In this document: piece after piece, positions 50,665-57,926 of the stretch
Layout of the letters: every line of letters begins with the position of its first letter
Numbering within the stretch: position 1 is the first letter of the stretch
From: Chryseobacterium arachidis
GTDB taxonomy: Bacteria; Bacteroidota; Bacteroidia; Flavobacteriales; Weeksellaceae
Length of the DNA: 64,000 bases
NCBI RefSeq assembly: GCF_900129245.1
Contig: NZ_FQUT01000003.1
Coordinates: 1-64,000 of the forward strand
Direction of reading: 5' to 3'
Position numbers and translations under genes: made by a program
Notes under the pieces: model-generated
Seen by the model: only the letters and a program-made list of their open reading frames with translations
What the model was told of the DNA's origin: nothing
Databases searched by the model: none

Positions 50665-51330
50665 TTAATAAGAATATTTCTGAAGAATATCCACAAAACT
50701 ATCTGTATGATTGGGCTCTCCCAAAGCACGGAATTTCCAGTCTCCATTGTGTCGGTATGCTTCTGCAAAAACCATGGAGCACATTCCGTTCATGCTTGCA
50801 TCTCCGGAAAGGCTGTATTTTGTGATTTCTTTTCCTCTTGCATCAACCGCACGGATAAAGGCATTATCGATCATCCCGAAATGCTGGTTGTTTTTTCTTC
50901 CCATGTAGATGGTTACCAAAAAGACAATTTTCTGATAACGCTCGTCAAGCTGATCTAATTTAACAATAATCTGCTCATCGTCGCCATCTCCTGCTCCGGT
51001 TCTGTTGTCGCCGGTCAACCAGATATGGCCGCTTGGATGCTGCATCGAATTAAAATAGATCACATCTCCCTGATAAAGCCCCATTTGTCTCCCGTCATTC
51101 GTCTGAACGGTTCTTCCCAAGTTGGCAACTTTTCCGTTTCCGTCTAAAAGAAATGCAATAGCATCCAGATCGTATTCTGCTTCTTTATTGAAAAGTTTCC
51201 CGAAAAAACCTCCTTGCTTACGGACATCCCAACCTAAGCCTATTGTTACCTGAGATAAATCGTAGACACTTTCTCCACGGTCGTTTTTTCTTAAATCTAT
51301 CGTTTGACCTTTCTGTAAATTGATTGCCAT
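50665..51330 (-). CDS. TerD-family protein (TerX-like)
   Basis: A 221-residue TerD-domain protein. It starts with the signature MAINLQKGQTIDLRKNDRGE and has TIGLGWDVRKQGGFFGKLFN, the calcium-binding acidic loops DLDAIAFLLDGNGKV and GDGDDEQIIVKLDQL, and the late strand FVDILQKYSY. TerD proteins bind Ca2+ and are linked to tellurite resistance, membrane stress and phage resistance. The two TerD copies here are about 45 percent alike by eye. No TerC or TerZ gene is in the window, so classic tellurite export is not indicated. Confidence 0.93.
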   Translation of the reverse strand: MAINLQKGQTIDLRKNDRGESVYDLSQVTIGLGWDVRKQGGFFGKLFNKEAEYDLDAIAFLLDGNGKVANLGRTVQTNDGRQMGLYQGDVIYFNSMQHPSGHIWLTGDNRTGAGDGDDEQIIVKLDQLDERYQKIVFLVTIYMGRKNNQHFGMIDNAFIRAVDARGKEITKYSLSGDASMNGMCSMVFAEAYRHNGDWKFRALGEPNHTDSFVDILQKYSY

Positions 51331-51374
51331 TTTTAATATCGTTTTTGTGTTATTAAGTTTTGTTTTAATTGTTT

Positions 51375-51520
51375 TTAAAATGCAAAGAGCACAAATATTT
51401 TTTAAATCTCATTGAGAATATTTTCGTCCGCAAAACGAAGTTTCACCGATTCAAATAAAATTAAACATATAATATTTGAGGCAAAGGCGTTCTACTCAGC
51501 CAAGTTTGCAAACGATTATT
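51375..51520. repeat. degenerate GCAAAG repeat in the Ter cluster (copy 2)
   Basis: ATGCAAAGAGCACAAATA, GTCCGCAAAACG and GGCAAAGGCGTTCTACTC fill the 194-base spacer between the two terD genes, resembling the spacer at 48490-48612. No gene is seen in the spacer. Confidence 0.45.
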
Positions 51521-51524
51521 CTTG

Positions 51525-52100
51525 TTATTTGATGATTTGACCTTTGTAGTATTTCTCTAAAAAGAAAGCAAGGTCTGCTCTGTAACCGATTCCTGAAGCT
51601 TCAAATTTCCAGCTTCCGTTTCTTTTATAAAGACGTCCGAATTCGACACCTGTTTCGATAGAAAAATCTTCATCAAGCTCGTATTTTGCAATTTCCTGAT
51701 GACTGTTATTATCCACTACTCTGATATAAGAGTTTCTTACCATCCCGAAATTTTGTTTTCTTCTTTCGAAATCTTCGATGGTTACCACAAACAGAATTTC
51801 TTCCACTCTGGAATCTACTTTTTCAAGATCGATAATGATTGCTTCGTCATCGTCTCCATCACTGCTTTTCCCATCCGGATCATCTCCCGTATGCTGTAAT
51901 GCGCCATCCGGAGAATTGAGGTTATTATAAAAAACAAAATACTCATCACCGACAAGCTTCCTGTCTGAATCAATCATAATTGCTGAAGCATCCAAATCGA
52001 AAGCATAGCCTGTCCCCTCATTCGGATCCCAGCCCAATCCTATAGTCATTTTTGTAAGTCCTAACTCGATTTTCTGCCCTTTCTGTAAATTAATTGCCAT
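51525..52100 (-). CDS. TerD-family protein (TerD/TerE-like)
   Basis: A 191-residue TerD-domain protein and the first gene of the cluster. It has the family start MAINLQKGQKIELGLTKMTI, GLGWDPNEGTGYAFDLDASA, the acidic calcium loop DDPDGKSSDGDDDEAIIIDL and EVFGRLYKRNGSWKFEASG-like VEFGRLYKRNGSWKF near the end. It is the shorter, canonical TerD/TerE form. As first gene it should carry the promoter of the whole leftward unit; no sharp TAnnTTTG box was found upstream. Confidence 0.94.
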   Translation of the reverse strand: MAINLQKGQKIELGLTKMTIGLGWDPNEGTGYAFDLDASAIMIDSDRKLVGDEYFVFYNNLNSPDGALQHTGDDPDGKSSDGDDDEAIIIDLEKVDSRVEEILFVVTIEDFERRKQNFGMVRNSYIRVVDNNSHQEIAKYELDEDFSIETGVEFGRLYKRNGSWKFEASGIGYRADLAFFLEKYYKGQIIK

Positions 52101-52210
52101 GGTTAAAATTATTTTGGAGCATTAAGATAGATTTCATTTGTGAATTGACCAAATCTCCCTGTGATAATATTTGTTAAATTACGATTTCTCATAAAATTTA
52201 ACTTTCAGGC

Positions 52211-52243
52211 AACAAAAAAGATCCGATGTAAACACCGGATCTT
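52211..52243 (-). terminator. intrinsic terminator after the flippase gene
   Basis: On the reverse strand AAGATCCG and CGGATCTT form a perfect 8-bp stem followed by TTTTTG, 22 bases past the stop at 52265. Confidence 0.8.
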
Positions 52244-52264
52244 ATATATTATATAGGTTCTCTC

Positions 52265-53341
52265 TTACTGAATTTCTTTTTCTACAATATTGTTTCGGGC
52301 CTTTGCCAACATCGGAATTGAAATTAAACCCATCACCAGCATGATAACGATTTGTAATGGTAAAGAAATAAAAGAGTACGTCAGTCCTATTTCACCTCCC
52401 AATTCACCATTTTTTCCCATTGAGATAAATAAGGCCATAAAACCATATTTCATTGCAAGGTTAAAAGCTCCGATCCCTCCACTTGCAGGAATAATCATCC
52501 CAAGAGTTCCTACCACAAGAATTAAAAAACCATCATCAAAAGTAAAATCTGAAGTTTCAGGCAATGCAAAACATACCAGATATGCTGCAAAATAATATGA
52601 AACCCAGATACCTATTGTATAAAGAATGAATTTCCCTTTTTGTTTTAATTTGAATACGGAAGTTAATCCCTGAAGTATTCCTTTTCCAAAATTGATTAAT
52701 TTCTCTTTTTTAAACTTATAGAAAAGAATTAAGCCTATCAAAATCAAAACTCCGATTATCATTTTTAAATAAAAGTAAAACGATTCAAAATCACTTACTC
52801 CTATTTTCATCATTTGTCTTTCGAAAAAGTTGGGGATAAATTCCTGCTTTTCCTCTTTCTTTTCAACAACAAAATGATAGAATGATAAAATAGTATTAAA
52901 CTTAAATATAGCCGTTAATCCCAAAAAAGCAAGCATACAGACCAAATCTACGACTCTTTCTAAAATAATCGTTCCTATAGATTTTTCCACGGGAACTTTC
53001 TCCACGCCGTACAAAGCGGTTGCTCTCGCTACTTCGCCACTTCTCGGGATCGTAAGGTTCATCAGATATCCAAATGAAATAGACCACAATGAATTTGAAC
53101 TTGAAATATTATGTCCCATCGGCTCCAGCATCAGATTCCAGCGGATCGCCCTGAACCAATAGGCAGAAATCCCAAAACATGCCGCAAATAAAACCCACCA
53201 GTAGTTGGCCTTCGACAAAGACTTCTGAATGACCTTAAAATCTAAACCTTTTAAAGCAAACCATAAAAAAAAGCCTGCAAAAGCAAGCGATATTACTATT
53301 GTTAGTATAGATTTTAAAGGATTTTTTGATTTTTTCTCCAT
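52265..53341 (-). CDS. UPF0104 (lysylphosphatidylglycerol synthase TM-like) flippase
   Basis: A 358-residue membrane protein with about eight helices. The family hallmarks are ALKGLDFKVIQKSLSKANYW near the start, FRAIRWNLMLEPMG, NLTIPRSGEVARATALY and the conserved GTLGMIIPASGGIGAFNLAM near 275-294. These YbhN/MprF-TM-like proteins are thought to be lipid flippases or glycolipid transporters. The start lies 4 bases after panD. The panD-UPF0104 pairing is recurrent in flavobacteria, perhaps by shared expression only. Confidence 0.9.
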   Translation of the reverse strand: MEKKSKNPLKSILTIVISLAFAGFFLWFALKGLDFKVIQKSLSKANYWWVLFAACFGISAYWFRAIRWNLMLEPMGHNISSSNSLWSISFGYLMNLTIPRSGEVARATALYGVEKVPVEKSIGTIILERVVDLVCMLAFLGLTAIFKFNTILSFYHFVVEKKEEKQEFIPNFFERQMMKIGVSDFESFYFYLKMIIGVLILIGLILFYKFKKEKLINFGKGILQGLTSVFKLKQKGKFILYTIGIWVSYYFAAYLVCFALPETSDFTFDDGFLILVVGTLGMIIPASGGIGAFNLAMKYGFMALFISMGKNGELGGEIGLTYSFISLPLQIVIMLVMGLISIPMLAKARNNIVEKEIQ

Positions 53342-53345
53342 CAGA

Positions 53346-53696
53346 TTATGTCAAAAGATTTGTTTTTTCGTCCGGGAAAACAATTTTTGGCTGAAAATCC
53401 TGTGCTTCTTCAGGAGTCATCTGTGCATAAGCAATGATAATAATAATATCATCTTTCTGTACTTTTCTCGCTGCCGGACCGTTTAAACAAACCTCCCCAG
53501 ATTTCCTTTTTCCTTTGATGACATACGTATCAAAACGCTCACCGTTATTCACATTTACGATATAAACTCTTTCTCCCACTACTAAACCCGCAGCTTCAAT
53601 AAGGTCTTCATCTATCGTAATACTCCCAATATAATTAAGGTCAGAAGCCGTAACTCTCACCCTGTGAATTTTAGACTTAAAAACTTCTATTAACAT
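53346..53696 (-). CDS. panD: aspartate 1-decarboxylase
   Basis: Makes beta-alanine for pantothenate and coenzyme A. The 116-residue proenzyme cleaves itself at G24-S25, visible in [10 protein letters not shown], to form the pyruvoyl cofactor. Other family residues are K9 in [11 protein letters not shown]58-like DTYVIKG and the [20 protein letters not shown] segment. Length is typical. It is followed 4 bases later by the flippase gene. Confidence 0.96.
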   Translation of the reverse strand: MLIEVFKSKIHRVRVTASDLNYIGSITIDEDLIEAAGLVVGERVYIVNVNNGERFDTYVIKGKRKSGEVCLNGPAARKVQKDDIIIIIAYAQMTPEEAQDFQPKIVFPDEKTNLLT

Positions 53697-53920
53697 GGTG
53701 CAAATTTATTAATAATAATTTATAAAACCACCTTTTAAAATGAATTTAAAACTAACAGATACACAGTGCTTTAATTTCCTTAAACATAATTTTTATAGAT
53801 TTTACTTACCAAATTTACAAACATATCCCAAAAACCATTAAGAGTTGATATGAAATTCAGGATTTAATAAATGTAAAAAATAATATTACAATTTCTTTAA
53901 AGTCAATACACATAAGCATT

Positions 53921-53936
53921 TGGCACGATTTTAGTA
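53921..53936 (+). promoter_or_regulatory. sigma-54-like promoter upstream of HU
   Basis: TGGCACGATTTTAGTA has the complete -24 element TGGCAC and, ten bases after GG, GT where GC is expected. It shares GCACGATTTT with the site near rpoN. It would start a transcript near 53947, about 150 bases before the HU ATG. Confidence 0.35.
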
Positions 53937-54031
53937 ACGTGTAACGTAGATTTTTCGTAAAAAGTGGAATTATCATATTTTAACCATTTTCAAGCAAAAT
54001 CAAAAAAATTATTTATTTTTTAGCAAAAAAA

Positions 54032-54061
54032 TTGCACATTTAGAAAATAGTTTTATATTTG
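54032..54061 (+). promoter_or_regulatory. main promoter of the HU gene
   Basis: TTG at 54032-54034, a 19-base spacer and TATATTTG at 54054-54061 match the flavobacterial -33/-7 consensus in sequence and spacing. It is 35 bases before the HU ATG. Confidence 0.7.
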
Positions 54062-54095
54062 CTATAACAACGAACTAACTTTAATATTAAAAATT

Positions 54096-54407
54096 ATGAA
54101 CAAGTCTGAATTAATCGACGCAATCGCAAAAGATGCAGGAATCACTAAAGTTGCAGCTAAAGCTGCTTTAGAATCATTCATTTCTAACGTAACTTCTACT
54201 TTGAAGAAAAAAGACGGAAAAGTGTCTTTAGTAGGATTCGGAACTTTCTCTGTAGCTGAAAGAGCTGCAAGACAAGGAATCAACCCTGCAACGAAGAAGC
54301 CTATCAACATTGAAGCTAAAACTGTTGCTAAGTTTAAGGCTGGTGCAGATCTATCTACTGCTGTTGCAAGTGCAAATGCTCCTGCTGCGGGTAAAAAGAA
54401 AAAATAA
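54096..54407 (+). CDS. HU-family DNA-binding protein
   Basis: Nucleoid-associated protein of 103 residues. Helices 1-2 (MNKSELIDAIAKDAGITKVA), the beta-arm start KVSLVGFGTFSVAERAARQG and INPATKKPINIEAKTVAKFK with the Pro that intercalates into DNA are standard HU. The C-terminal tail AGKKKK is longer and more basic than in E. coli HU. Promoters and a strong terminator flank the gene, which is monocistronic. Frequent Ala/Lys codons of one type suggest high expression. Confidence 0.96.
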   Translation: MNKSELIDAIAKDAGITKVAAKAALESFISNVTSTLKKKDGKVSLVGFGTFSVAERAARQGINPATKKPINIEAKTVAKFKAGADLSTAVASANAPAAGKKKK

Positions 54408-54430
54408 TCATTCAGATTACGAAAAAAATT

Positions 54431-54458
54431 AAACCTCATCGATTGATGAGGTTTTTTT
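54431..54458 (+). terminator. intrinsic terminator after the HU gene
   Basis: AAACCTCATC and GATGAGGTTT form a perfect stem with loop GATT, then TTTTT. Confidence 0.88.
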
Positions 54459-54475
54459 ATGCAGTTTACTATCGT

Positions 54476-55120
54476 TTACGGTGCCAGTCTTGAAATTTTC
54501 CAGTCCAGATCATCAATCAGTTCATATACAATTCTGTCGTGAAGACGATTCGGTCTGCCTTGCCAAAATTCTATTTCATAAGGTTTAGCCATATAGCCTC
54601 CCCAGTTTTCAGGCCGTGGGATTTCGCTGTTTTCGTATTCTTTTTCTAAATTTTTTAGTTTTTCCTCCAAAAATTCACGGTTAGGGATTTTCTGACTTTG
54701 AGGTGAAACGGCTGCTCCAAGCTGACTTCCCTTTGGTCTTGAGTGAAAATAGCCGTCGCTCAGGTTCTCCGCAATACGTTCGAGATTAGCTTTAATAATA
54801 ATCTGCCGCTCTAAGTTGGGCCAGAAAAAATGAAGGCATGCCTGATGCGTTTTTTCAATGGATCTTCCTTTTTTACTTTCGTAATTCGTATAGAAGATAA
54901 ATCCTTCGTAAGTATATTCTTTAAGTAAAACCATTCTTGTGCGCGGGCAGCCATCTTCTTCCACCGTAGAAACCGCCATGGCATTGGCTTCAGAGATGTT
55001 CGGATTTTCACTGGCTTCCAGAAACCAGTCACGGAACTGCTCCATAGGATTTTGTTTTATCTCACTTTCAATAAGTTGGGATTTCTCATACACTTTTCTT
55101 TTGTCGTGCAGGTTTTCCAT
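54476..55120 (-). CDS. pdxH: pyridoxamine 5'-phosphate oxidase
   Basis: FMN enzyme that makes pyridoxal 5'-phosphate. The 214-residue protein has the family pieces NPMEQFRDWFLEASENPNIS, EANAMAVSTVEEDGCPRTRM, VLLKEYTYEGFIFYTNYESK and the FMN/PLP-binding RPKGSQLGAAVSPQSQKIPN, closing with EFWQGRPNRLHDRIVYE. The final motif gives the catalytic Arg and His. Length and order are standard. It is divergent from the YqgE gene, with 24 bases between the two start codons. Confidence 0.96.
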   Translation of the reverse strand: MENLHDKRKVYEKSQLIESEIKQNPMEQFRDWFLEASENPNISEANAMAVSTVEEDGCPRTRMVLLKEYTYEGFIFYTNYESKKGRSIEKTHQACLHFFWPNLERQIIIKANLERIAENLSDGYFHSRPKGSQLGAAVSPQSQKIPNREFLEEKLKNLEKEYENSEIPRPENWGGYMAKPYEIEFWQGRPNRLHDRIVYELIDDLDWKISRLAP

Positions 55121-55144
55121 AAATATTTTTTATTAAATTTGAGT

Positions 55145-55693
55145 ATGAATTACTCTTACAAAGGTAAAATATTAATTTCCACACCAGACATTTCCGGCGA
55201 TATTTTTTCCAGATCTGTCGTCTTGGTTATTGAACATAACGAAAATGGTGCATTTGGATTAATATTAAACAAAAAGAACAGCCAGATGAGCAGTAAATTC
55301 AAAAATTTCTTTGATTTTAAGATTGAGGTTTATGACGGCGGCCCGGTAGAAAACGACAAAGTTTTCTTCATCATAAAAGGGAAAAAAGTAACAGAAGTTT
55401 ACACGGAAATTTCTCCAGAATTTTATTTAACGGAAGATATCGAAAATATTATCAGTGCCGTATTAAGCGGAGATCTGGACATTAATGACGTTAAAATTTT
55501 CTCAGGATATTCCGGATGGGGAGCCATGCAACTGGACGGTGAAATCCAGCGCAAACTATGGACCGTAGTGGATGTTTACAATCTTGATTATACTTTGCCC
55601 AACGATCAAACTTTATGGAAATCCATCATGCAGAATCTTGGTGGAGAGTATCTGTTGTGGGCCAATTCTCCGGAAGATATATCTTTAAACTAA
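55145..55693 (+). CDS. YqgE/AlgH-family protein
   Basis: A 182-residue cytosolic protein of the YqgE/AlgH family. ATG 55145 is chosen since YKGKILISTPDISGDIFSRS is the normal N-terminus. Family features are VVLVIEHNENGAFGLILNKK, YDGGPVENDKVFFI, and KIFSGYSGWGAMQLDGEIQR followed by KLWTVVDV. The biochemical role is unknown; in Pseudomonas algH affects alginate regulation. It shares its promoter region with pdxH. Confidence 0.93.
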   Translation: MNYSYKGKILISTPDISGDIFSRSVVLVIEHNENGAFGLILNKKNSQMSSKFKNFFDFKIEVYDGGPVENDKVFFIIKGKKVTEVYTEISPEFYLTEDIENIISAVLSGDLDINDVKIFSGYSGWGAMQLDGEIQRKLWTVVDVYNLDYTLPNDQTLWKSIMQNLGGEYLLWANSPEDISLN

Positions 55694-55800
55694 AAACCTT
55701 ATTCATTAAAAAGTGAATAAAAATTTAACAAATTTTAAGAATCCCTTAACCAATTTTAAGTAAAGAATTCACGTTATTTGTTAAACCAAAAACCACTGAT

Positions 55801-56382
55801 ATGAAGGGAACAAAACTACTTGCTTTATGCATTTTTTCTACAGCATTTTTGTCTTTTACTCCTATCAATAAAAAATTAATTATCATTGATGCCGGTCATG
55901 GCGGAAATGACATGGGTGCCAACAGAAATGGGGTGTACGAAAAAGATATTGTTCTGACAGTGGGAAAAGAGATCCAAAAATTCAATACTACTCAGGACAA
56001 GTACGAAATCATTTTAACACGAGATAATGATACCTACAGTCAGTTAAGCGACAGAACGACTCTTATAAACAAACTGAAACCTGAAATCGTTATTTCCCTT
56101 CACGTCAACAGCAGTCCACATGCTGAATCCAAAGAAGAAGGAGCAGAAATTTTCACCCAAAACACAGAAGGTTCAAAAAAACTTGCTGAAAAGATCTCTA
56201 AAAAATTCAATGTTCTGAAGATAGAAGAGAAAAACCTTCATATTCTGAGAGAATCTCAGTCTCCGACAGTTCTTGTGGAATTGGGTTATATGAATAGTAC
56301 AAAAGACCGGGAATATATGACCAGCGAAAAAGGTCAGAAAGAAATCGCACAAAAATTCGTGGAAGTTTTTAACGAATATTAA
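55801..56382 (+). CDS. N-acetylmuramoyl-L-alanine amidase
   Basis: Cell-wall hydrolase that cuts the bond between muramic acid and the peptide stem. It has a 20-residue signal-like N-terminus (KGTKLLALCIFSTAFLSFT). The Amidase_3 domain has zinc ligands H30 in IIDAGHGGNDMG, E42-region GVYEKDIVL, H101 in VISLHVNSSPHAE and the catalytic E160-region VLVELGYMNS. The 193-residue length is that of the minimal periplasmic form without binding repeats. It lies 107 bases after the YqgE gene. Confidence 0.93.
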   Translation: MKGTKLLALCIFSTAFLSFTPINKKLIIIDAGHGGNDMGANRNGVYEKDIVLTVGKEIQKFNTTQDKYEIILTRDNDTYSQLSDRTTLINKLKPEIVISLHVNSSPHAESKEEGAEIFTQNTEGSKKLAEKISKKFNVLKIEEKNLHILRESQSPTVLVELGYMNSTKDREYMTSEKGQKEIAQKFVEVFNEY

Positions 56383-56413
56383 ATAAAATACAATTTCTGA
56401 TTTATTCAGAATA

Positions 56414-56457
56414 AAACCCGGTAAAGGACTTTTGGAACTTTGTTGTTTACCGGGTTT
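56414..56457. terminator. terminator between amidase and aminotransferase-like gene
   Basis: AAACCCGGTAAA and TTTACCGGGTTT form a perfect 12-bp stem with a 20-base loop in the 80-base gap between the convergent genes. T-runs are short. Confidence 0.65.
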
Positions 56458-56463
56458 GTCAAT

Positions 56464-57273
56464 TTAGAAACTTCCTTTCCAACTTTCTATCAATTCTAAA
56501 AAGCGGGCATTTCCGAAAGTCTTATTTCTTATTTTACCTACAGAAAATATGCCTTTTTCATCAGAAATCAATAAAATTTCTTCTGCTTTTTGAGATTCAA
56601 AGGCGATAATCTCATGTTCCTGTATATCGGCCAGGTTATTTTTATGTAAAAAAGTGACGAAATTTTCCATTAAAGGGGAAATGTAAGCGCCCTCCGTCTG
56701 TTTCGGGATTTTAATAACGTCACCATCTAAAAACAAAAGATTACCAAAGGTTGTACGGGCAATCCGCTTATTAGGGTTCAGCAGAATAACGTCATCAAGG
56801 TCGTTTTCCTGCGCATAAATTCCTCCATAAATATTTTCCGGACTATGAACTCTGATATTGCTTAAAAGGTTATTATTCACGTTAATTTCCTTAATTAAAT
56901 CCAATTCCAAAGATCTTTTGTGTACCGACAAAACATCATCCATTCCCACGACTTCGTAAAAGTAAGAAACTGAGGATTTTGACAAGGTAGCTCCATCTTC
57001 ATTTCTAAAAACCTGGAAATTGATAATTCCGTTCAGTATTCCTTCTCCATCAATAATTTCCCGCTGGAAAAGCGACTGGAAAAACTCGAGTGTATAAGTA
57101 AGAGGAATATTCAGTCTTATTTTTCTCATGGAAGCCATCAGGAAGAAATAGCATTCTTCATCCATGATTAATTTACCATTTCTGATGAAGAAAGAAACTT
57201 TTACGGCATCACCAAAAAGAAAAGCTCTGTTCTTCACATTGAATTCGTCTGATGTAAAATATTGATTTTCCAA
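56464..57273 (-). CDS. class IV aminotransferase homologue lacking the PLP lysine
   Basis: A 269-residue protein of the branched-chain/D-amino-acid aminotransferase fold (PabC, DAAT relatives). The family frame is visible: RAFLFGDAVKVSFFIRNGKL where RGxxxGDGxFET is usual, SNIRVHSPENIYGGIYAQEN, DVILLNPNKRIARTTFGNLL and QKAEEILLISDEKGIFSVGK. The lysine that binds PLP, expected in the SNLKT position, is Arg141, and the glutamate expected in AE-T-GN is Arg173. With both catalytic residues missing, normal transamination seems impossible. It may be a structural or regulatory homologue. The gene is intact, not decayed, which suggests it is kept for some purpose. Confidence 0.85.
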   Translation of the reverse strand: MENQYFTSDEFNVKNRAFLFGDAVKVSFFIRNGKLIMDEECYFFLMASMRKIRLNIPLTYTLEFFQSLFQREIIDGEGILNGIINFQVFRNEDGATLSKSSVSYFYEVVGMDDVLSVHKRSLELDLIKEINVNNNLLSNIRVHSPENIYGGIYAQENDLDDVILLNPNKRIARTTFGNLLFLDGDVIKIPKQTEGAYISPLMENFVTFLHKNNLADIQEHEIIAFESQKAEEILLISDEKGIFSVGKIRNKTFGNARFLELIESWKGSF

Positions 57274-57289
57274 TTTTATCTGATTTGTT

Positions 57290-57321
57290 TACAAAAAAAT
57301 AATGAACGATAAATCGTTCAT
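57290..57321 (-). terminator. intrinsic terminator after the START-like gene
   Basis: ATGAACGAT and ATCGTTCAT form a perfect 9-bp stem (57302-57321), and on the reverse strand ATTATTTTTTTG follows. Confidence 0.78.
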
Positions 57322-57349
57322 CAGTTTTATCATTCAGTACAGCCTACGT

Positions 57350-57736
57350 TTAGGCAGCACCTAATTTTATTCTTAGGTTTTCAATAAGATTTTCCCAATA
57401 CATTGCGTTTTCATTCTCATCACCTACCTCACAGAAATCTGTAATGTTCAGAGATAAATCTTCGGTTATATCATCAATCGTAATTGTCATTTCAAAGAAG
57501 TTTTTGGTTCCCTCATCTTCTTCCCATCTGAAACGAACGAAACCTTCAGGCTTATATCTAATTAAAGTAGCCTTCTCCGCAGGACCTCCGCCCCAGCTGA
57601 AAAAGAAATCATCGCCTTTTTCTGTCACCTCATCCGCAAACCATTCAGACAATCCCTCTGCAGTTGCCAGATATTCATACAAAATCTCTGATAAACAATG
57701 CATTGGAAATTCGTAATGGACTTTATGTTTCGCCAT
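57350..57736 (-). CDS. START-like (AHA1/SRPBCC) domain protein
   Basis: A 128-residue cytosolic protein that is a single SRPBCC domain: KVHYEFPMHCLSEILYEYLA, TAEGLSEWFADEVTEKGDDF, FFSWGGGPAEKATLIRYKPE and FVRFRWEEDEGTKNFFEMTI. The type is called START-like in flavobacteria and is highly conserved there. Ligand and role are unknown. It lies upstream of the aminotransferase-like gene on the same strand but is separated by a terminator. Confidence 0.9.
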   Translation of the reverse strand: MAKHKVHYEFPMHCLSEILYEYLATAEGLSEWFADEVTEKGDDFFFSWGGGPAEKATLIRYKPEGFVRFRWEEDEGTKNFFEMTITIDDITEDLSLNITDFCEVGDENENAMYWENLIENLRIKLGAA

Positions 57737-57893
57737 ATAATCTTTGTTTTAATCGTCCCGCAATATATAAATTAATTTTTTTATTACACAAAAATGTGTT
57801 TACTTTTTTACACAATCTTTATGATATTTGTCACGGCAATTCAAATATATGTTTAGCATTATTTTTAACAGAATAATTCTACTTTTTGGAGAT

Positions 57894-57918
57894 AAAAAAA
57901 CTCTCCGAAAACGAAGAG
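57894..57918 (-). terminator. intrinsic terminator after the class III aminotransferase gene
   Basis: On the reverse strand CTCTTCG and CGGAGAG pair (one G-U) around TTTT, followed by seven T, nine bases past the stop. Confidence 0.75.
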
Positions 57919-57926
57919 CTTATATT

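Larger units (their letters stand above)
53697..54095. other. divergent spacer between panD and HU gene
   Basis: A 399-base AT-rich region with no coding frame. It holds two candidate rightward promoters for the HU gene: a sigma-54-like site at 53921-53936 and a TTG/TATATTTG pair at 54032-54061. Nothing else is recognised. Confidence 0.5.
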
